A stretch of 64,000 bases of DNA from Alphaproteobacteria bacterium (GCA_022600345.1 JAHZKP010000096.1:27030-91029), one strand, 5' to 3'; counted from the stretch's first letter, positions 19,788-30,599 are shown. Translations and numbers: made by a program. The notes: generated by a model not told the origin, from the letters alone.

Positions 19788-21086
19788 ATGAGACCGGGTG
19801 CAAGGATCCAGGCCGCGATCGAGGTTCTGGAAGACATTGCCGAGAATCACCGACCGGCATCGAGCGCACTGGCCGATTGGGGGCGCAGGCATCGTTTTGC
19901 CGGGTCGGGCGACCGGGCGGCGATTGGAACGATCGTGTTCGATGCTTTGCGAAACAAGAATTCGTTTGCCTGGAAAATGCAAACAGACAGCCCGCGTGCT
20001 TTGGCTCTTGCGGCGGCGATGGGGGCGCTGGGGTTTAGCACAGAACAGGTTCAGGCTGCGGCCGATGGGTCCGAGCATGCCCCCGATCCGCTGAGCGGTG
20101 AGGAGTGCCAGGGGCTCGCCCGGGAGATGCCGGAGGATTTGCCGTCGCACATTCGGGGTGATTTTCCGCAGTGGATGGAAGCATCCCTCGAGCGGGTGTT
20201 TGGTAAGCGGGCAGGAATTGAAGGGGCTGGATTAAGCCGGCGGGCACCGGTTGACCTGAGGTTGAACGGGCTCAAGGCGACGCGCGAAAAGGTTCTGAAG
20301 GCGCTGGATAAATTCGGTGCCGAGCCGACACCGCTGTCGCCGCTTGGGGTTCGGGTTCGGGCGCCGATTGGGGGTAAAAAGGCGCCCAACGTCGAGGCGG
20401 ATACAGCCCACGGCAAGGGCTGGTTTGAAATTCAGGACGAGGGCAGCCAGATTGCGGCACTGCTGGCGGGCGCTTCGCCACGCGAACAGGTCATGGACTT
20501 GTGTGCGGGGGCGGGCGGAAAGACCCTGGCGATGGCATCAGGAATGCAGAACACCGGCCAGATCTATGCCTACGATTCCTCGCGCCAACAGTTGCGGCCG
20601 ATCTTTGAGCGCTTGAAGCGGGCTGGTGCACGCAATGTTCAGGTGATGGAGGCAGGCGAGGCGGACGCGCTTGGCGGGTTGTCCGGGCGGTTCGATCTGG
20701 TGTTGGCCGATGCGCCGTGCACGGGTTCTGGAACCTGGAGGCGGCGGCCTGATTCCAAGTGGCGCTTAAAGCCCGAGGCTGTCGGCTTGAGGATTGAAGA
20801 ACAGCGCGCGGTTCTTGATCTTGCTGCGCCGCTGGTAAAGCCCGGGGGGCGGCTTTGCTATGTGACTTGCTCGGTGCTGGCAGAAGAAAACGGCGATCAG
20901 GTTGCCTGGTTCACTGAAACCCACCCGGACTTCAAGGTGTCGCCGATTGCAGGGCATTGGGCCAAAGCCATTGGCGGGGAGGCTCCCGCATCAGCAGATG
21001 GGGCCAGCGATACGTTGCTTTTAACGCCGGCAACGCACGGCACCGATGGATTTTTCATTGCGATTCTGGAAAAGAGCGGTTCTTGA
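19788..21086 (+). CDS. RsmB/NOP-family rRNA (cytosine-C5)-methyltransferase
   Basis: VMDLCAGAGGKTLAMASGMQNTGQIYAYD; LADAPCTGSGTWRRRPDSKWRL; GGRLCYVTCSVLAEENGDQV. Confidence 0.92.
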   Translation: MRPGARIQAAIEVLEDIAENHRPASSALADWGRRHRFAGSGDRAAIGTIVFDALRNKNSFAWKMQTDSPRALALAAAMGALGFSTEQVQAAADGSEHAPDPLSGEECQGLAREMPEDLPSHIRGDFPQWMEASLERVFGKRAGIEGAGLSRRAPVDLRLNGLKATREKVLKALDKFGAEPTPLSPLGVRVRAPIGGKKAPNVEADTAHGKGWFEIQDEGSQIAALLAGASPREQVMDLCAGAGGKTLAMASGMQNTGQIYAYDSSRQQLRPIFERLKRAGARNVQVMEAGEADALGGLSGRFDLVLADAPCTGSGTWRRRPDSKWRLKPEAVGLRIEEQRAVLDLAAPLVKPGGRLCYVTCSVLAEENGDQVAWFTETHPDFKVSPIAGHWAKAIGGEAPASADGASDTLLLTPATHGTDGFFIAILEKSGS

Positions 21087-21090
21087 GGCG

Positions 21091-22014
21091 ATGGGGGACT
21101 TTGTTGAACTTGTCGATGGGCGCCGGTTCGGCGTTGCGCAGTTCGGGGCCGAGAATGGGCTGCCGGTTCTTGCGTTGCATGGAGCACCGGCTTCGCGGCT
21201 GATGTTTGATATTGCTGATGGGCCCGCCAAGAAGTCGGGATTGCGGCTTTATTGTCCGGAGCGGCCCGGCTACGGAATTACGCCGGCTGATAGCGGGGCA
21301 ACGCTGAAATCACGAGCGCAGGATCTGGCCGCGATTGCCGACCGGCTGGGGTTGGAGCGGTTTGCTGTGCTGGGTGTTTCAGGTGGCGGTCCATACGCAG
21401 TGGCGCTGGCCGGCTTGCTTGGCGATCGGGTTTCGGGGCTCGCTCTGGTCAGTCCGATGGGGCCGATTGCGCAATTCATCGCGGCAGAGAAACGAGGCGA
21501 GATTGCCGATGGTCTGGGCCAGCTTGGCTATGGTCACCGTCAGTTCTTTTTGAAACTGCCGCGACGCCGGCGGTTGCTGCAAGTGCAATCGTATCTGGGT
21601 GCGAAGGCTTTCCAGGCGGCGCCGGAGACATCGGCCCGGTTATTTGCGTGCATTCTGAGCGCTGACGATAAGCGCATCCTCAGCCAGCCGCATGTGAAGT
21701 CAAGCCAGATTGGAATGACGCTGGAGGCCTTGCGTCCAGGAATCGAAGGTGGCGTCAGCGATTTGGAGATCTTCGCGAGGCCCTGGCCTGTCGACTTTGG
21801 CGACATCCACACACCGACCATCGTCTGGCAGGGCAGCGAGGATCGCATCGTTCCGGTGCCGGTGACGAGGTGGCTGGCAGGGCGATTGGCCAACTGCAGA
21901 CTGGTTGAATTGGAGGGGGCCGGGCATTTCTGGGTCTACGATCATGTTGACGACGTGCTCGAAACCCTTGCGGGAATCATGACCGGAGATAACGCTGGCG
22001 ATCGTGCCGGTTGA
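21091..22014 (+). CDS. alpha/beta hydrolase
   Basis: Start MGDFVELVDGRRFGVAQF; LALHGAPASRLMF; AVLGVSGGGPYAVALAG nucleophile elbow. Confidence 0.85.
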   Translation: MGDFVELVDGRRFGVAQFGAENGLPVLALHGAPASRLMFDIADGPAKKSGLRLYCPERPGYGITPADSGATLKSRAQDLAAIADRLGLERFAVLGVSGGGPYAVALAGLLGDRVSGLALVSPMGPIAQFIAAEKRGEIADGLGQLGYGHRQFFLKLPRRRRLLQVQSYLGAKAFQAAPETSARLFACILSADDKRILSQPHVKSSQIGMTLEALRPGIEGGVSDLEIFARPWPVDFGDIHTPTIVWQGSEDRIVPVPVTRWLAGRLANCRLVELEGAGHFWVYDHVDDVLETLAGIMTGDNAGDRAG

Positions 22015-22113
22015 TCCGGCCAGGGTTCGACGCTGGGAGCCGCAGGTGCTATCTGGCAGCCCTGGGTGACGGGCGCCTGTCGGCCATTGTGGTGGGAATG
22101 AAGTGGGTAGGCA

Positions 22114-22566
22114 ATGCGCAGGTATATATCGCTTTTTGTGTTCTTGGCTCTGACGACGCTGGTTGCGTCGATTGCGGGGGCGTTCTCGCCGGGTGATTGG
22201 TATCAGGGGCTTGCCAAACCAGATTGGACACCGCCCAACTGGCTGTTCGGGCCGGTGTGGTCGGTGATCTATTTGTTGATCGCGATCGCCGGATGGCTGG
22301 TCTGGCGCTCAAAGGGGCTGGGGATCGGGCTATTATTCTGGTTTGCCCAGCTTGGTCTCAACGGGTTGTGGTCGTACTTTATGTTCGGCGAGAACCGTAT
22401 CGACTATGCGATGGCCGATATCGTTGCCCTTTGGGTTGCGATAGCAGGGTTTATGTTGACGTCATGGCGTATCAGCAAGCTGGCCGTGTTGTTGTTTGTT
22501 CCCTACCTTGCCTGGGTTAGCTTTGCTGCCACACTCAACCTGGCGATCCTTCAACTCAATCAGTGA
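22114..22566 (+). CDS. TspO/MBR family tryptophan-rich sensory protein
   Basis: 150 aa; [42 protein letters not shown]. Confidence 0.92.
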   Translation: MRRYISLFVFLALTTLVASIAGAFSPGDWYQGLAKPDWTPPNWLFGPVWSVIYLLIAIAGWLVWRSKGLGIGLLFWFAQLGLNGLWSYFMFGENRIDYAMADIVALWVAIAGFMLTSWRISKLAVLLFVPYLAWVSFAATLNLAILQLNQ

Positions 22567-22627
22567 TAACGGGGGCTTGCAGCCAATCCCCCGGACGCTC
22601 GTTCCTTTTCAATACGGGATACATGCA

Positions 22628-24178
22628 GTGACGACCAACACGGTTCTGATCATCGATTTCGGCAGCCAGGTAACGCAGCTCATCGCAAGGCGCGTGCGGG
22701 AGGCGGGCGTTTATTCGGAGATCGTGCCGTTCAATCAGGCCGAAGGTGCGATGGAGCGCTTGAAGCCGAAGGCGGTCATCTTGTCGGGTGGGCCGGCCAG
22801 CGTCACCGAGACGGGCACGCCCAGGGCGCCTGATTGGGTATGGACGTCGGGTCTGCCCGTACTTGGCATCTGCTATGGCGAACAGACGATGGTCGATCAG
22901 CTCGGCGGGGGAGTTGAAGCCGGTCATTCGCGCGAATTCGGCCGCGCCGAAATTGAGATCAAATCGCCATGCCGGCTGTTTGAGGGAGTTTGGTCTCCCG
23001 GCGATAAAGATCAAGTGTGGATGAGCCATGGGGACCGTGTCACCGGTTTACCGGATGGCTTCGAGGTTGTGGCGGTGTCACACGGCGCGCCGTTTGCTGC
23101 GATCGCCAATGAGGACCGCCGGCTCTACGGCGTGCAGTTCCACCCGGAAGTCGTGCACACGCCGCGCGGTGCCGCGCTGATCAGCAATTTCGTCCATAAA
23201 ATTGCCGGCCTGCCCGGCGACTGGACGATGGCTCATTTCCATACCAGCGAAGTTGCCAAAATCCGTGAGCAGGTCGGCGATGCGCGGGTTATCTCGGGAC
23301 TGTCGGGCGGCGTGGATTCGGCAGTCGCGTCCGTGTTGATCCACGAGGCGATCGGCAAACAACTCACGTGCATCTTTGTCGACCACGGTCTTCTGCGGGC
23401 CGGGGAAGCCAGCGAAGTCGTCGACATGTTCCGCGAGCACTACAATATTCCGTTGGTGCACGTTGATGCGCGCACGCGGTTTCTGGACGCGCTATCGGGT
23501 GTCGAGGACCCGGAAAAGAAGCGCAAAATCATCGGCGGTTTGTTCATCGAGGTTTTCGAGGAAGAGGCCTGCAAGCTGGGTGGGGCCGATTTCCTGGCTC
23601 AAGGGACGCTTTATCCAGACGTTATCGAAAGCGTTTCGTTTACCGGCGGTCCGTCGGTGACGATCAAGTCGCATCATAACGTGGGCGGGCTGCCTGAGCG
23701 CATGAACCTGAAGTTGGTCGAACCGCTCAGGGAGTTGTTCAAGGACGAAGTCAGGGTTTTGGGCCGGGAACTGGGTTTGCCTGAGAAGTTCGTCAACAGG
23801 CATCCGTTCCCGGGGCCTGGATTGGCAATCCGCATGCCGGGGGCGATCACGGGTGAAAAGCTGGAGATCTTGCGCAAGGCCGACCAGATCTATCTTGAGG
23901 AAATCCGCAATGCCGGGCTCTATGATGAGATCTGGCAGGCCTTTGCGGTGTTATTGCCGGTTCGCACCGTTGGCGTTATGGGGGATTCGCGCACTTACGA
24001 TTTCGTTTGCGCGCTTCGAGCGGTCACCTCAATGGACGGCATGACGGCCGATTATTACGACTTCAGCCACGAATTTCTGGGCCGGACCAGCACCCGCATC
24101 ATCAACGAAGTGAACGGCATCAATCGTGTCGTTTACGACATCACCTCGAAGCCGCCGGGCACGATTGAGTGGGAGTAG
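22628..24178 (+). CDS. guaA: GMP synthase (glutamine-hydrolysing)
   Basis: Start GTG at 22628 ([32 protein letters not shown]); [19 protein letters not shown]-term [14 protein letters not shown]. Confidence 0.97.
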   Translation: MTTNTVLIIDFGSQVTQLIARRVREAGVYSEIVPFNQAEGAMERLKPKAVILSGGPASVTETGTPRAPDWVWTSGLPVLGICYGEQTMVDQLGGGVEAGHSREFGRAEIEIKSPCRLFEGVWSPGDKDQVWMSHGDRVTGLPDGFEVVAVSHGAPFAAIANEDRRLYGVQFHPEVVHTPRGAALISNFVHKIAGLPGDWTMAHFHTSEVAKIREQVGDARVISGLSGGVDSAVASVLIHEAIGKQLTCIFVDHGLLRAGEASEVVDMFREHYNIPLVHVDARTRFLDALSGVEDPEKKRKIIGGLFIEVFEEEACKLGGADFLAQGTLYPDVIESVSFTGGPSVTIKSHHNVGGLPERMNLKLVEPLRELFKDEVRVLGRELGLPEKFVNRHPFPGPGLAIRMPGAITGEKLEILRKADQIYLEEIRNAGLYDEIWQAFAVLLPVRTVGVMGDSRTYDFVCALRAVTSMDGMTADYYDFSHEFLGRTSTRIINEVNGINRVVYDITSKPPGTIEWE

Positions 24179-24390
24179 GCGGCGGGCGCAGGGTGAGTGG
24201 TATGAGTCGGCAATGCTTTTTGTGGCGTGCGCAGACGAAACGCTAGTTTTCCTGTTGGCGAGGTAATCCGGTCACACCGCCGTCACAGGATTGCGTGAGG
24301 ACACGGTGCGGTTGCTTGATTCAAGCGGGCGCAAACTGCATGGTCTCGCCAGTTGAACCCCAAAATGTAGAAATTTCGAGGGAAAAAACA

Positions 24391-25158
24391 ATGAAACGAT
24401 GGGCGACTAAAACAACGCTCGCTATGGGCTTGGCGCTTGGCATGTCGGCGTTTTCACATGCCGCGCTTGCCGAGCCCGACCTGGTGATCCAGGCCGCTGA
24501 CTCGAAGGTCGAATTTGTTGGATGCGAACAGGGCCAGCCTCTAGCTACAGGTCGGATCGTTATTCGAAACGAGGGCAATTCGGTTGCCAACCTGCGTGGG
24601 GCCGGCGAGTTCTTCCGCAGCTTCGTTGCCGTTTATGTTCCAGAAAACATCGACTTGATCGAGAAAGACACTCGCCGCAGCAAGATCGAGCCGGGTGAGC
24701 AACGCGCCATCACCTTTACCCTGGGGGCTGGGAAGGTGAAGAAGGGCCGCAACTACAATGGTTTTGACATCGCCGCCACAGGTGGTGGTCTGCCCAGCGA
24801 TGAAGATGCGTTGCTGGACGATGAAGATCTGGCGCGCGCTGTGCAGCAATTCCTGAAGAGCCGAGGCTTCAATGTCGGTGTCGACGGGGATTGGGGACCG
24901 GGTTCCAAGCGTGCCTTGAGGTTGTTCCAAAACAGTGTCGGGCTGCCTGGTGGCGGTGAATGGAATGGCGAAACGGCTGAGAAAATCGGCGATTTGCTTC
25001 CAGGCGGCGGCGTCGAGAAGGAAGCCGGCAACGTCAAGGACGATCAGGGGCGGACCAAGATCACGGTGTTTGCCGTTGTCGATCCCTACAACCTGATCGA
25101 CGAGACGAATGAACGCAACAACCTGTTGTCCTACACGGGCTATCTGGACTGCGATTGA
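24391..25158 (+). CDS. secreted CARDB-type protein containing a PG_binding_1 domain insertion
   Basis: Signal peptide MKRWATKTTLAMGLALGMSAFSHAALA; PG-binding LARAVQQFLKSRGFNVGVDGDWGPGSKRALRLFQNSVGLPGGGEWNGETAEKIGDLL; then CARDB end TVFAVVDPYNLIDETNERNNLL. Confidence 0.8.
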   Translation: MKRWATKTTLAMGLALGMSAFSHAALAEPDLVIQAADSKVEFVGCEQGQPLATGRIVIRNEGNSVANLRGAGEFFRSFVAVYVPENIDLIEKDTRRSKIEPGEQRAITFTLGAGKVKKGRNYNGFDIAATGGGLPSDEDALLDDEDLARAVQQFLKSRGFNVGVDGDWGPGSKRALRLFQNSVGLPGGGEWNGETAEKIGDLLPGGGVEKEAGNVKDDQGRTKITVFAVVDPYNLIDETNERNNLLSYTGYLDCD

Positions 25159-25194
25159 TCGCGTTGGGAAGCGACACTGGTCGTATCAAGTTCG

Positions 25195-25231
25195 GCCGCC
25201 GGTCCTCATTGGACCGGCGGCTCGTTTTTTT
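25195..25231 (+). terminator. Rho-independent terminator
   Basis: GCCGCCGGTCC-TCATT-GGACCGGCGGC followed by TCGTTTTTTT: perfect 11-bp stem. Confidence 0.92.
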
Positions 25232-25479
25232 GGGCGCTTCAGATGCCCATCGCCGCTGCGCGGCGACATCCGCGCCATGACGCCCAGCAATTGCTGGTCA
25301 CTGTAAACATCCCGTCTTTGGCAACGTCTTTCCCGCGGCGTGTTGAAGACGCGCGAAATAGAAGGCGGAATCCCAACCTAGGCGCTGAATTCGCTGCCGT
25401 TTTCTGTTCTCTGTTAGGTTGGAGGATGTGCTGGAGCGGGTGGGGGCAAGGAGGGCTGGCAGCAGTTCCTTGAGGCTTG

Positions 25480-25510
25480 CATGGATCCCGTCCGAACGAC
25501 GGGATGACGG
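25480..25510. repeat. REP-like palindrome in ORF-free intergenic region
   Basis: catggatcccgtccgaacgacgggatgacgg; stem CCCGTC/GACGGG. Confidence 0.55.
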
Positions 25511-25775
25511 AGGTGGGAGAGGTGATCTTGGGTGGCGCTTCGCGGGGAAAGTCACTGCGCGATGTGGATAATTGGAGCATCGCGGGAGCCGTGAATTGCC
25601 TTGGCCCCTGAGATGCCAGGGACCGTATCTTTGCGCCGGGCGTCAACATGCGCTTGCGCAATGTTGAGCAATCAAAAAGCCCATCGTCGCTTGGAATTGG
25701 CCCACAGTTCCCAGGGTCCTGTGGGGCTGGTGACATCCGAGCCATGACGGCCAGCCTGCAGCCGCCATTCGTCAG

Positions 25776-26984
25776 TCAACACTTTGGGTTGGTTTCGGCC
25801 CACTGGATCAGGCGCCGTGCGGCTTCGGCAATATCGTCGGTCGAGCGGGCGTAGGAAAAGCGCAAATAGCGATGGCCACGAACGGGATCGAAGTCGATGC
25901 CAGGCGTGAGTGCGACACCGGCTTCATCGAGGATGCGGCGTGCAAATGCTGCGCTATCGTCGGCCAGGTCGGAGATGTCGCAATAAAGGTAGAAGGCGCC
26001 ATCGGCTGGGACGATGCGCGTAAATCCGGCCTTGGGGAGTTCACGCAACAGCAGCGCGCGGTTTTGGGCATAGGTCTGTTTGTTGGCTTCCAGTTCCTCC
26101 ACAGCATCGAAGGAAGCCAGAGCCGCGACCTGGGATACGGCAGGAGCGCAGATGAACAGGTTCTGGGCGAGACGCTCGAAGACCCTGACAAGGCGTTCGG
26201 GGACGACCATCCAGCCAACGCGCCAGCCGGTCATGGAAAAGTATTTCGAGAAGCTGTTGATGACGATAGCCTCATCGCTGTAGGCAAGTGCGGTTCGCGC
26301 CGGCTGGTCGTAGGTCAGGCCATGGTAGATTTCATCGGAAATGAACCACACTCCGAGTCGTTCGCAGGTCTGACATAGTGCGGCCAGACGGTCGGGCTCG
26401 ATCATCGTGCCGGTCGGATTGGCGGGTGAAGCGACGAGCAAGCCCGATAGCGCGGACCGGGCGTGGGTTTGTTGCAGCGAGTGGGGCGTCGGCATCCAGC
26501 GGTCGGCTTCCGACGTTTCGATAAGTGCCGGTGCGAGGTCGAGGGCCTTGAGGATCTGGCGGTAGCAGGGGTATCCGGGTGAGGGCAGGCCGACGGTGGC
26601 GCCAGCATCGAACAGGCCGGTGAAAGCCAGGATGAATGCGCCTGAGGATCCCGGCGTGATGATAATCCGCGAGGCTGGAATCTCAACGCCGTAGCTGTCT
26701 TGGTAGTGTTGGCAGATGCGTTCGCGCAGCGCATGATTGCCAAGGGCCAGGGTGTAGCCAAGGTTGTGTTGGGCCAGCGTGGCAGCGACCGCGTCGCGGG
26801 CAACCTTTGGGGCCGGAGTACCCGGTTGGCCGACTTCCATATGGATGATGCGTTCGCCCGCCTGTTCCTTGGCATCGGCAGCGCGCATGACATCCATGAC
26901 CATGAAGCCCTCGATGTCGCTGCGCTGGGCGGCTTGCAGGGCGGAACTGGTCGCTGAGGGGGCCGTGGTCGTGTTTTTTTTCAT
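25776..26984 (-). CDS. class I/II pyridoxal-phosphate aminotransferase
   Basis: ILVSPANPTG-type LLVASPANPTGTMI, VINSFSKYFSMTGWRVGWMV lysine motif. Confidence 0.93.
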   Translation of the reverse strand: MKKNTTTAPSATSSALQAAQRSDIEGFMVMDVMRAADAKEQAGERIIHMEVGQPGTPAPKVARDAVAATLAQHNLGYTLALGNHALRERICQHYQDSYGVEIPASRIIITPGSSGAFILAFTGLFDAGATVGLPSPGYPCYRQILKALDLAPALIETSEADRWMPTPHSLQQTHARSALSGLLVASPANPTGTMIEPDRLAALCQTCERLGVWFISDEIYHGLTYDQPARTALAYSDEAIVINSFSKYFSMTGWRVGWMVVPERLVRVFERLAQNLFICAPAVSQVAALASFDAVEELEANKQTYAQNRALLLRELPKAGFTRIVPADGAFYLYCDISDLADDSAAFARRILDEAGVALTPGIDFDPVRGHRYLRFSYARSTDDIAEAARRLIQWAETNPKC

Positions 26985-27321
26985 TTTGTCGGTTTATTGC
27001 CTTTGCTCACAATGTCGTGCACCAGATGGGGCGACTTAACCGTTTTCACGGTGATGCCATGCTGATGCCTCATTAGAACAGGTTCATCGTCGAAAGTATG
27101 GGCAGGTATGGCGGATTTGCGGTGCGCTGGCCCGCCTTTTTCAGCACCGTTTTAAGGATCGCACAGGGTGTTTGGGCGAGATTTGATCGTTAGCCCAGTG
27201 CGTTGACGGGTGTTTTGACCAATTCTAAAGTTGTGGGCGGGTTGATGGTCATGCATGAGCGATCAGCTTGTTTCGGTCGGGCGAGGCCCGGGTGCCTGCA
27301 GGATCACGGGGGTAGAGCATC

Positions 27322-28737
27322 ATGATGACTTCAACACGGCTAAGCAGCCACCGCAGGGCGACTGCCGTATGGACTTCGCTTGTGCGCGGATTGGTCATCG
27401 CAGCTATGGTCGTTGGCAGCATCACGGCTGCTCCCGCCAGGGTCGAGGCGCAAGGGTTATCGCTGATCCGGGACAGCGAAATCGAAGCGCTCCTGAACGA
27501 CTATGCGCGGCCGATATTCAAGGCTGCCGGCGTCAACTCCGGACGCATCCACATGCGTATCGTGCGCAGCGATGCGTTCAACGCGTTTGTTGTCGATAAC
27601 CAGAACGTTTTCGTTCATACCGGCATGCTGATGCAGTCGGATACTCCCAACCAGGTGATCGGGGTTATCGCCCACGAGACCGGGCATATCGCCAACCGGC
27701 ATATGGCGGCATTGCGCGAGCGCATCCAGAAAGACCGCACGCGGGCGCTGCTTTTGCAAATCCTGGCGGCTGGTCTGATGGGGGCTGGTGTTGGGACGGG
27801 AAACAAGGACCTTACCGGACTGGGCGGGTCGGGGTTGTCAACAGGGCCTGGAATGGTGATGCGCTCATTGCTGGCGGAGCGGCGTTCGCAGGAATCGTCG
27901 GCCGATCTGGCGGGTATGCGGTATCTGAATGCGACCAAGCAATCCGGGCGCGGGATGCTTGAGACGTTTGAGCGTTTCAAACAGCAAGAATATGTCGGCG
28001 CCAGGCACCAGGACCCATTCGTGCGCAGCCACCCGGTCGCGACCGACCGACTCAATCAATTGCGGCGGCTTGTTGAGCGCAGCCCGCACTATAACAAAAT
28101 CGATTCCAATGAACTGCAACTGCGCCACGATCTGATGCGGGCAAAGTTGTCGGGCTATCTGGAAAGTCCAGCGACCGTGCTCAACCGATATCCGAGGACG
28201 GATAATTCGCTTCCCGCGCGCTATGCGCGGGCTATCGCGCGGTATTTTCAGGGCGGGCACGGCGGACTTGAGGCGGCACTTGCGCAAATCGATCAGTTGA
28301 TCGCCATGCGGCCCGGCAATCCGTATTTCTGGGAAGTCAAAGGCGACATGTTGATGCGTTCGGGCAAGTCCAAGCAGGCAATCGGGTTCCTTCGCAAGGC
28401 GATCAAGCTGTCTCCGGTGCGTGCGCCCTTGATGCAGGTCCAACTGGCAACGGCACTGCAGAATTCGGGCAAGGGCGGGCTGAGGGAATCGGTCAAACTT
28501 TTGAAAGACTCGCTTAGGACCGATGAGAACCCGCGGGCTTACCGGCTGTTGGCAACGGCCTACTACAACGGTGGCGATCGGCCGAAGGCCGATGCGATGA
28601 CGGCGCAGGCCTATTTTCTGGAAGGCAATATCGGCCAAGCGCAGATTTTCGCAAAGCGCGCCTACCGGGCCCTGAAAGCGGGAACGCCAGAATGGCTCAA
28701 AAACGAAGACATTCTGAAGTATCAGCCCAGAAGCTAA
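27322..28737 (+). CDS. M48 family Zn-metalloprotease with TPR-like C-terminus (BepA-like)
   Basis: Signal peptide; VIAHETGHIANRH; ERRSQESSADLAGMRYL; C-terminal TPR-like repeats. Confidence 0.9.
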   Translation: MMTSTRLSSHRRATAVWTSLVRGLVIAAMVVGSITAAPARVEAQGLSLIRDSEIEALLNDYARPIFKAAGVNSGRIHMRIVRSDAFNAFVVDNQNVFVHTGMLMQSDTPNQVIGVIAHETGHIANRHMAALRERIQKDRTRALLLQILAAGLMGAGVGTGNKDLTGLGGSGLSTGPGMVMRSLLAERRSQESSADLAGMRYLNATKQSGRGMLETFERFKQQEYVGARHQDPFVRSHPVATDRLNQLRRLVERSPHYNKIDSNELQLRHDLMRAKLSGYLESPATVLNRYPRTDNSLPARYARAIARYFQGGHGGLEAALAQIDQLIAMRPGNPYFWEVKGDMLMRSGKSKQAIGFLRKAIKLSPVRAPLMQVQLATALQNSGKGGLRESVKLLKDSLRTDENPRAYRLLATAYYNGGDRPKADAMTAQAYFLEGNIGQAQIFAKRAYRALKAGTPEWLKNEDILKYQPRS

Positions 28738-28898
28738 GGTTAACGCACGGTTCTCTGAATTGAAGTCCGGGTTAGCCCGATTGTGAAGCCGATCCGCCTT
28801 GTTTGGCTTGTTGAATCGCCCAGATTAGATGATATCTGACTGTAGCGATTGGTGCGGCGGGCGATGGGCGGCCCGCACGCAAATGAAAAGGAATGAAT

Positions 28899-29744
28899 AT
28901 GAGCGCGACGAAAACGACTTCCGGTTCCAAGGGTGTGCGGGGGGCTGCTGTGCTGGGCGTCGCGCTGATCGGCGCGGCTATTGGATATGCTGGTTGGAAT
29001 GCAACCGCAACCGCCGAGGGACCGGCGGACAAGGCAAAGTTGGCCAAGGCCGCAGCCGTGTTTTCGAGCGAACAGAAGGCCGGGATCGAAGCCATCGTGC
29101 GTCAGTATCTTTTGGATAATCCGGAGCTGTTTCTAGAGGTGCAAACGGCGCTCGAAGCCAAAATGGAAAAGCTTCAGGCTGACCGGATGAAGACCGCGAT
29201 CAAGTCAAACGCGGATGCGCTTTACCGCCGGACCGACGCTCCAATGGCAGGCAATCCGAAGGGCGATATCACAATCGTGGAGTTCTTCGATTACAACTGC
29301 GGGTTCTGCAAGCGCGGGTTTACCGAGGTCAACAAGCTGTTAAAGGCGGATGACAAGGTGCGCGTTGTGTTGAAGGAACTGCCGATCCTGTCGAAAGGGT
29401 CGGAGGAAGCCTCCCGGGTGGCGCTTGCAGCCAAGAAACAGGGCAAATATTGGGAAGTGCACCAGGCGTTGCTTAATCATCGCGGTGCGGTCGATGGAGC
29501 CAGCGCGCTTAAGATTGCCGGAAAGCTTGGGTTGGATGTTGCCAAGTTGAAGTCGGACACCGACTCCAAAGAGGTTACCGCCGAGATCAATACGGTTCGT
29601 GAGCTTGCGCAAAAAATGAATATCAACGGGACGCCGCACTTCCTGGTCGGCGACCGGGCGATTCCCGGGGCGCCGGAGAACCTGATGGAGCAGCTCAGCA
29701 ACCATGTGAAGGATCTGCGCAAGAACGGTTGCGAGGTCTGCTGA
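28899..29744 (+). CDS. DsbA-family thiol:disulfide oxidoreductase
   Basis: N-terminal TM; ITIVEFFDYNCGFCKRGFTEVNKLL; INGTPHFLVGDRAIPGAP. Confidence 0.92.
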   Translation: MSATKTTSGSKGVRGAAVLGVALIGAAIGYAGWNATATAEGPADKAKLAKAAAVFSSEQKAGIEAIVRQYLLDNPELFLEVQTALEAKMEKLQADRMKTAIKSNADALYRRTDAPMAGNPKGDITIVEFFDYNCGFCKRGFTEVNKLLKADDKVRVVLKELPILSKGSEEASRVALAAKKQGKYWEVHQALLNHRGAVDGASALKIAGKLGLDVAKLKSDTDSKEVTAEINTVRELAQKMNINGTPHFLVGDRAIPGAPENLMEQLSNHVKDLRKNGCEVC

Positions 29745-29813
29745 GGGATAACGGTTGCAATTACGGTTAACGCCGCTGCGGAAAAGAATTCCGGGGTGGG
29801 TGGCAAAGTCTGG

Positions 29814-29837
29814 CAGCGGCGTATTGATACGCCGCTG
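29814..29837. repeat. perfect 11-bp inverted repeat (2-nt centre) downstream of the DsbA-family gene
   Basis: CAGCGGCGTAT-TG-ATACGCCGCTG. Confidence 0.8.
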
Positions 29838-30149
29838 TTGGTGTTTCAGGAGCGTGGTGGGGACTGCGGTCGCTGATGTTTCTATGGCAGCGAGGCGACA
29901 GGTTCCAGGGGATGACGAGCAGGTGGCTCGCGACCTGCCAAATGTGACGATGTGGCAGTGGGAGAAGCCGGTTCTCCCTCAGACTTTCGGCGTGCCGTGC
30001 TTGGACACGGGAAAGAAAGCTGTTAGACGCATAAGCTGCGATCAACCTGAAATCCGCGGTGCGGCTGCATCGGCGGCGGGAAGTCTTGCGAATGACCTTC
30101 CTCGTTGCTGGGCCGGTTTGCTACTCGTGGATGTTTGCTACTGGTGGAT

Positions 30150-30599
30150 ATGGCAAAGAGCGTTTTCGTCCTTAATGGACCCAATCTCAACCTGCTCGGC
30201 AAGCGCGAGCCCGAAGTCTACGGGACCGACACGCTTGATGACGTGCGTGCGCGTACTGAGACACGAGCAGGCGAACTGGGGCTCAGCGTCGAATTCCGAC
30301 AGTCGAATAGTGAGGGGGAGCTGGTCGACTGGATTCAGGAAGCCCGCGAAGACGCCAGCGCCATTATTCTCAATGCCGCAGGTTACACGCACACGTCGGT
30401 TGCAATTCTCGATGCGCTGCAGGCTGCAGAGCTGCCGGTCATCGAAGTTCACCTTTCCAATATTTTCCGGCGCGACCCGTTTCGCAATCACTCCTATATT
30501 TCGCTTGGCGCGAACGGCGTCATTTGCGGGCTGGGAGCGAAAGGCTATGAGCTTGCGATCGAGGCCGTTGCCGACATCATCAAAAGCCAGGGCTCGTGA
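30150..30599 (+). CDS. aroQ: 3-dehydroquinate dehydratase, type II
   Basis: [70 protein letters not shown]. Confidence 0.96.
   Translation: MAKSVFVLNGPNLNLLGKREPEVYGTDTLDDVRARTETRAGELGLSVEFRQSNSEGELVDWIQEAREDASAIILNAAGYTHTSVAILDALQAAELPVIEVHLSNIFRRDPFRNHSYISLGANGVICGLGAKGYELAIEAVADIIKSQGS

Noticed and set aside
27865-28638. 257-aa minus-strand ORF
   Set aside because: Antisense to the clear M48 protease; no recognisable domain.
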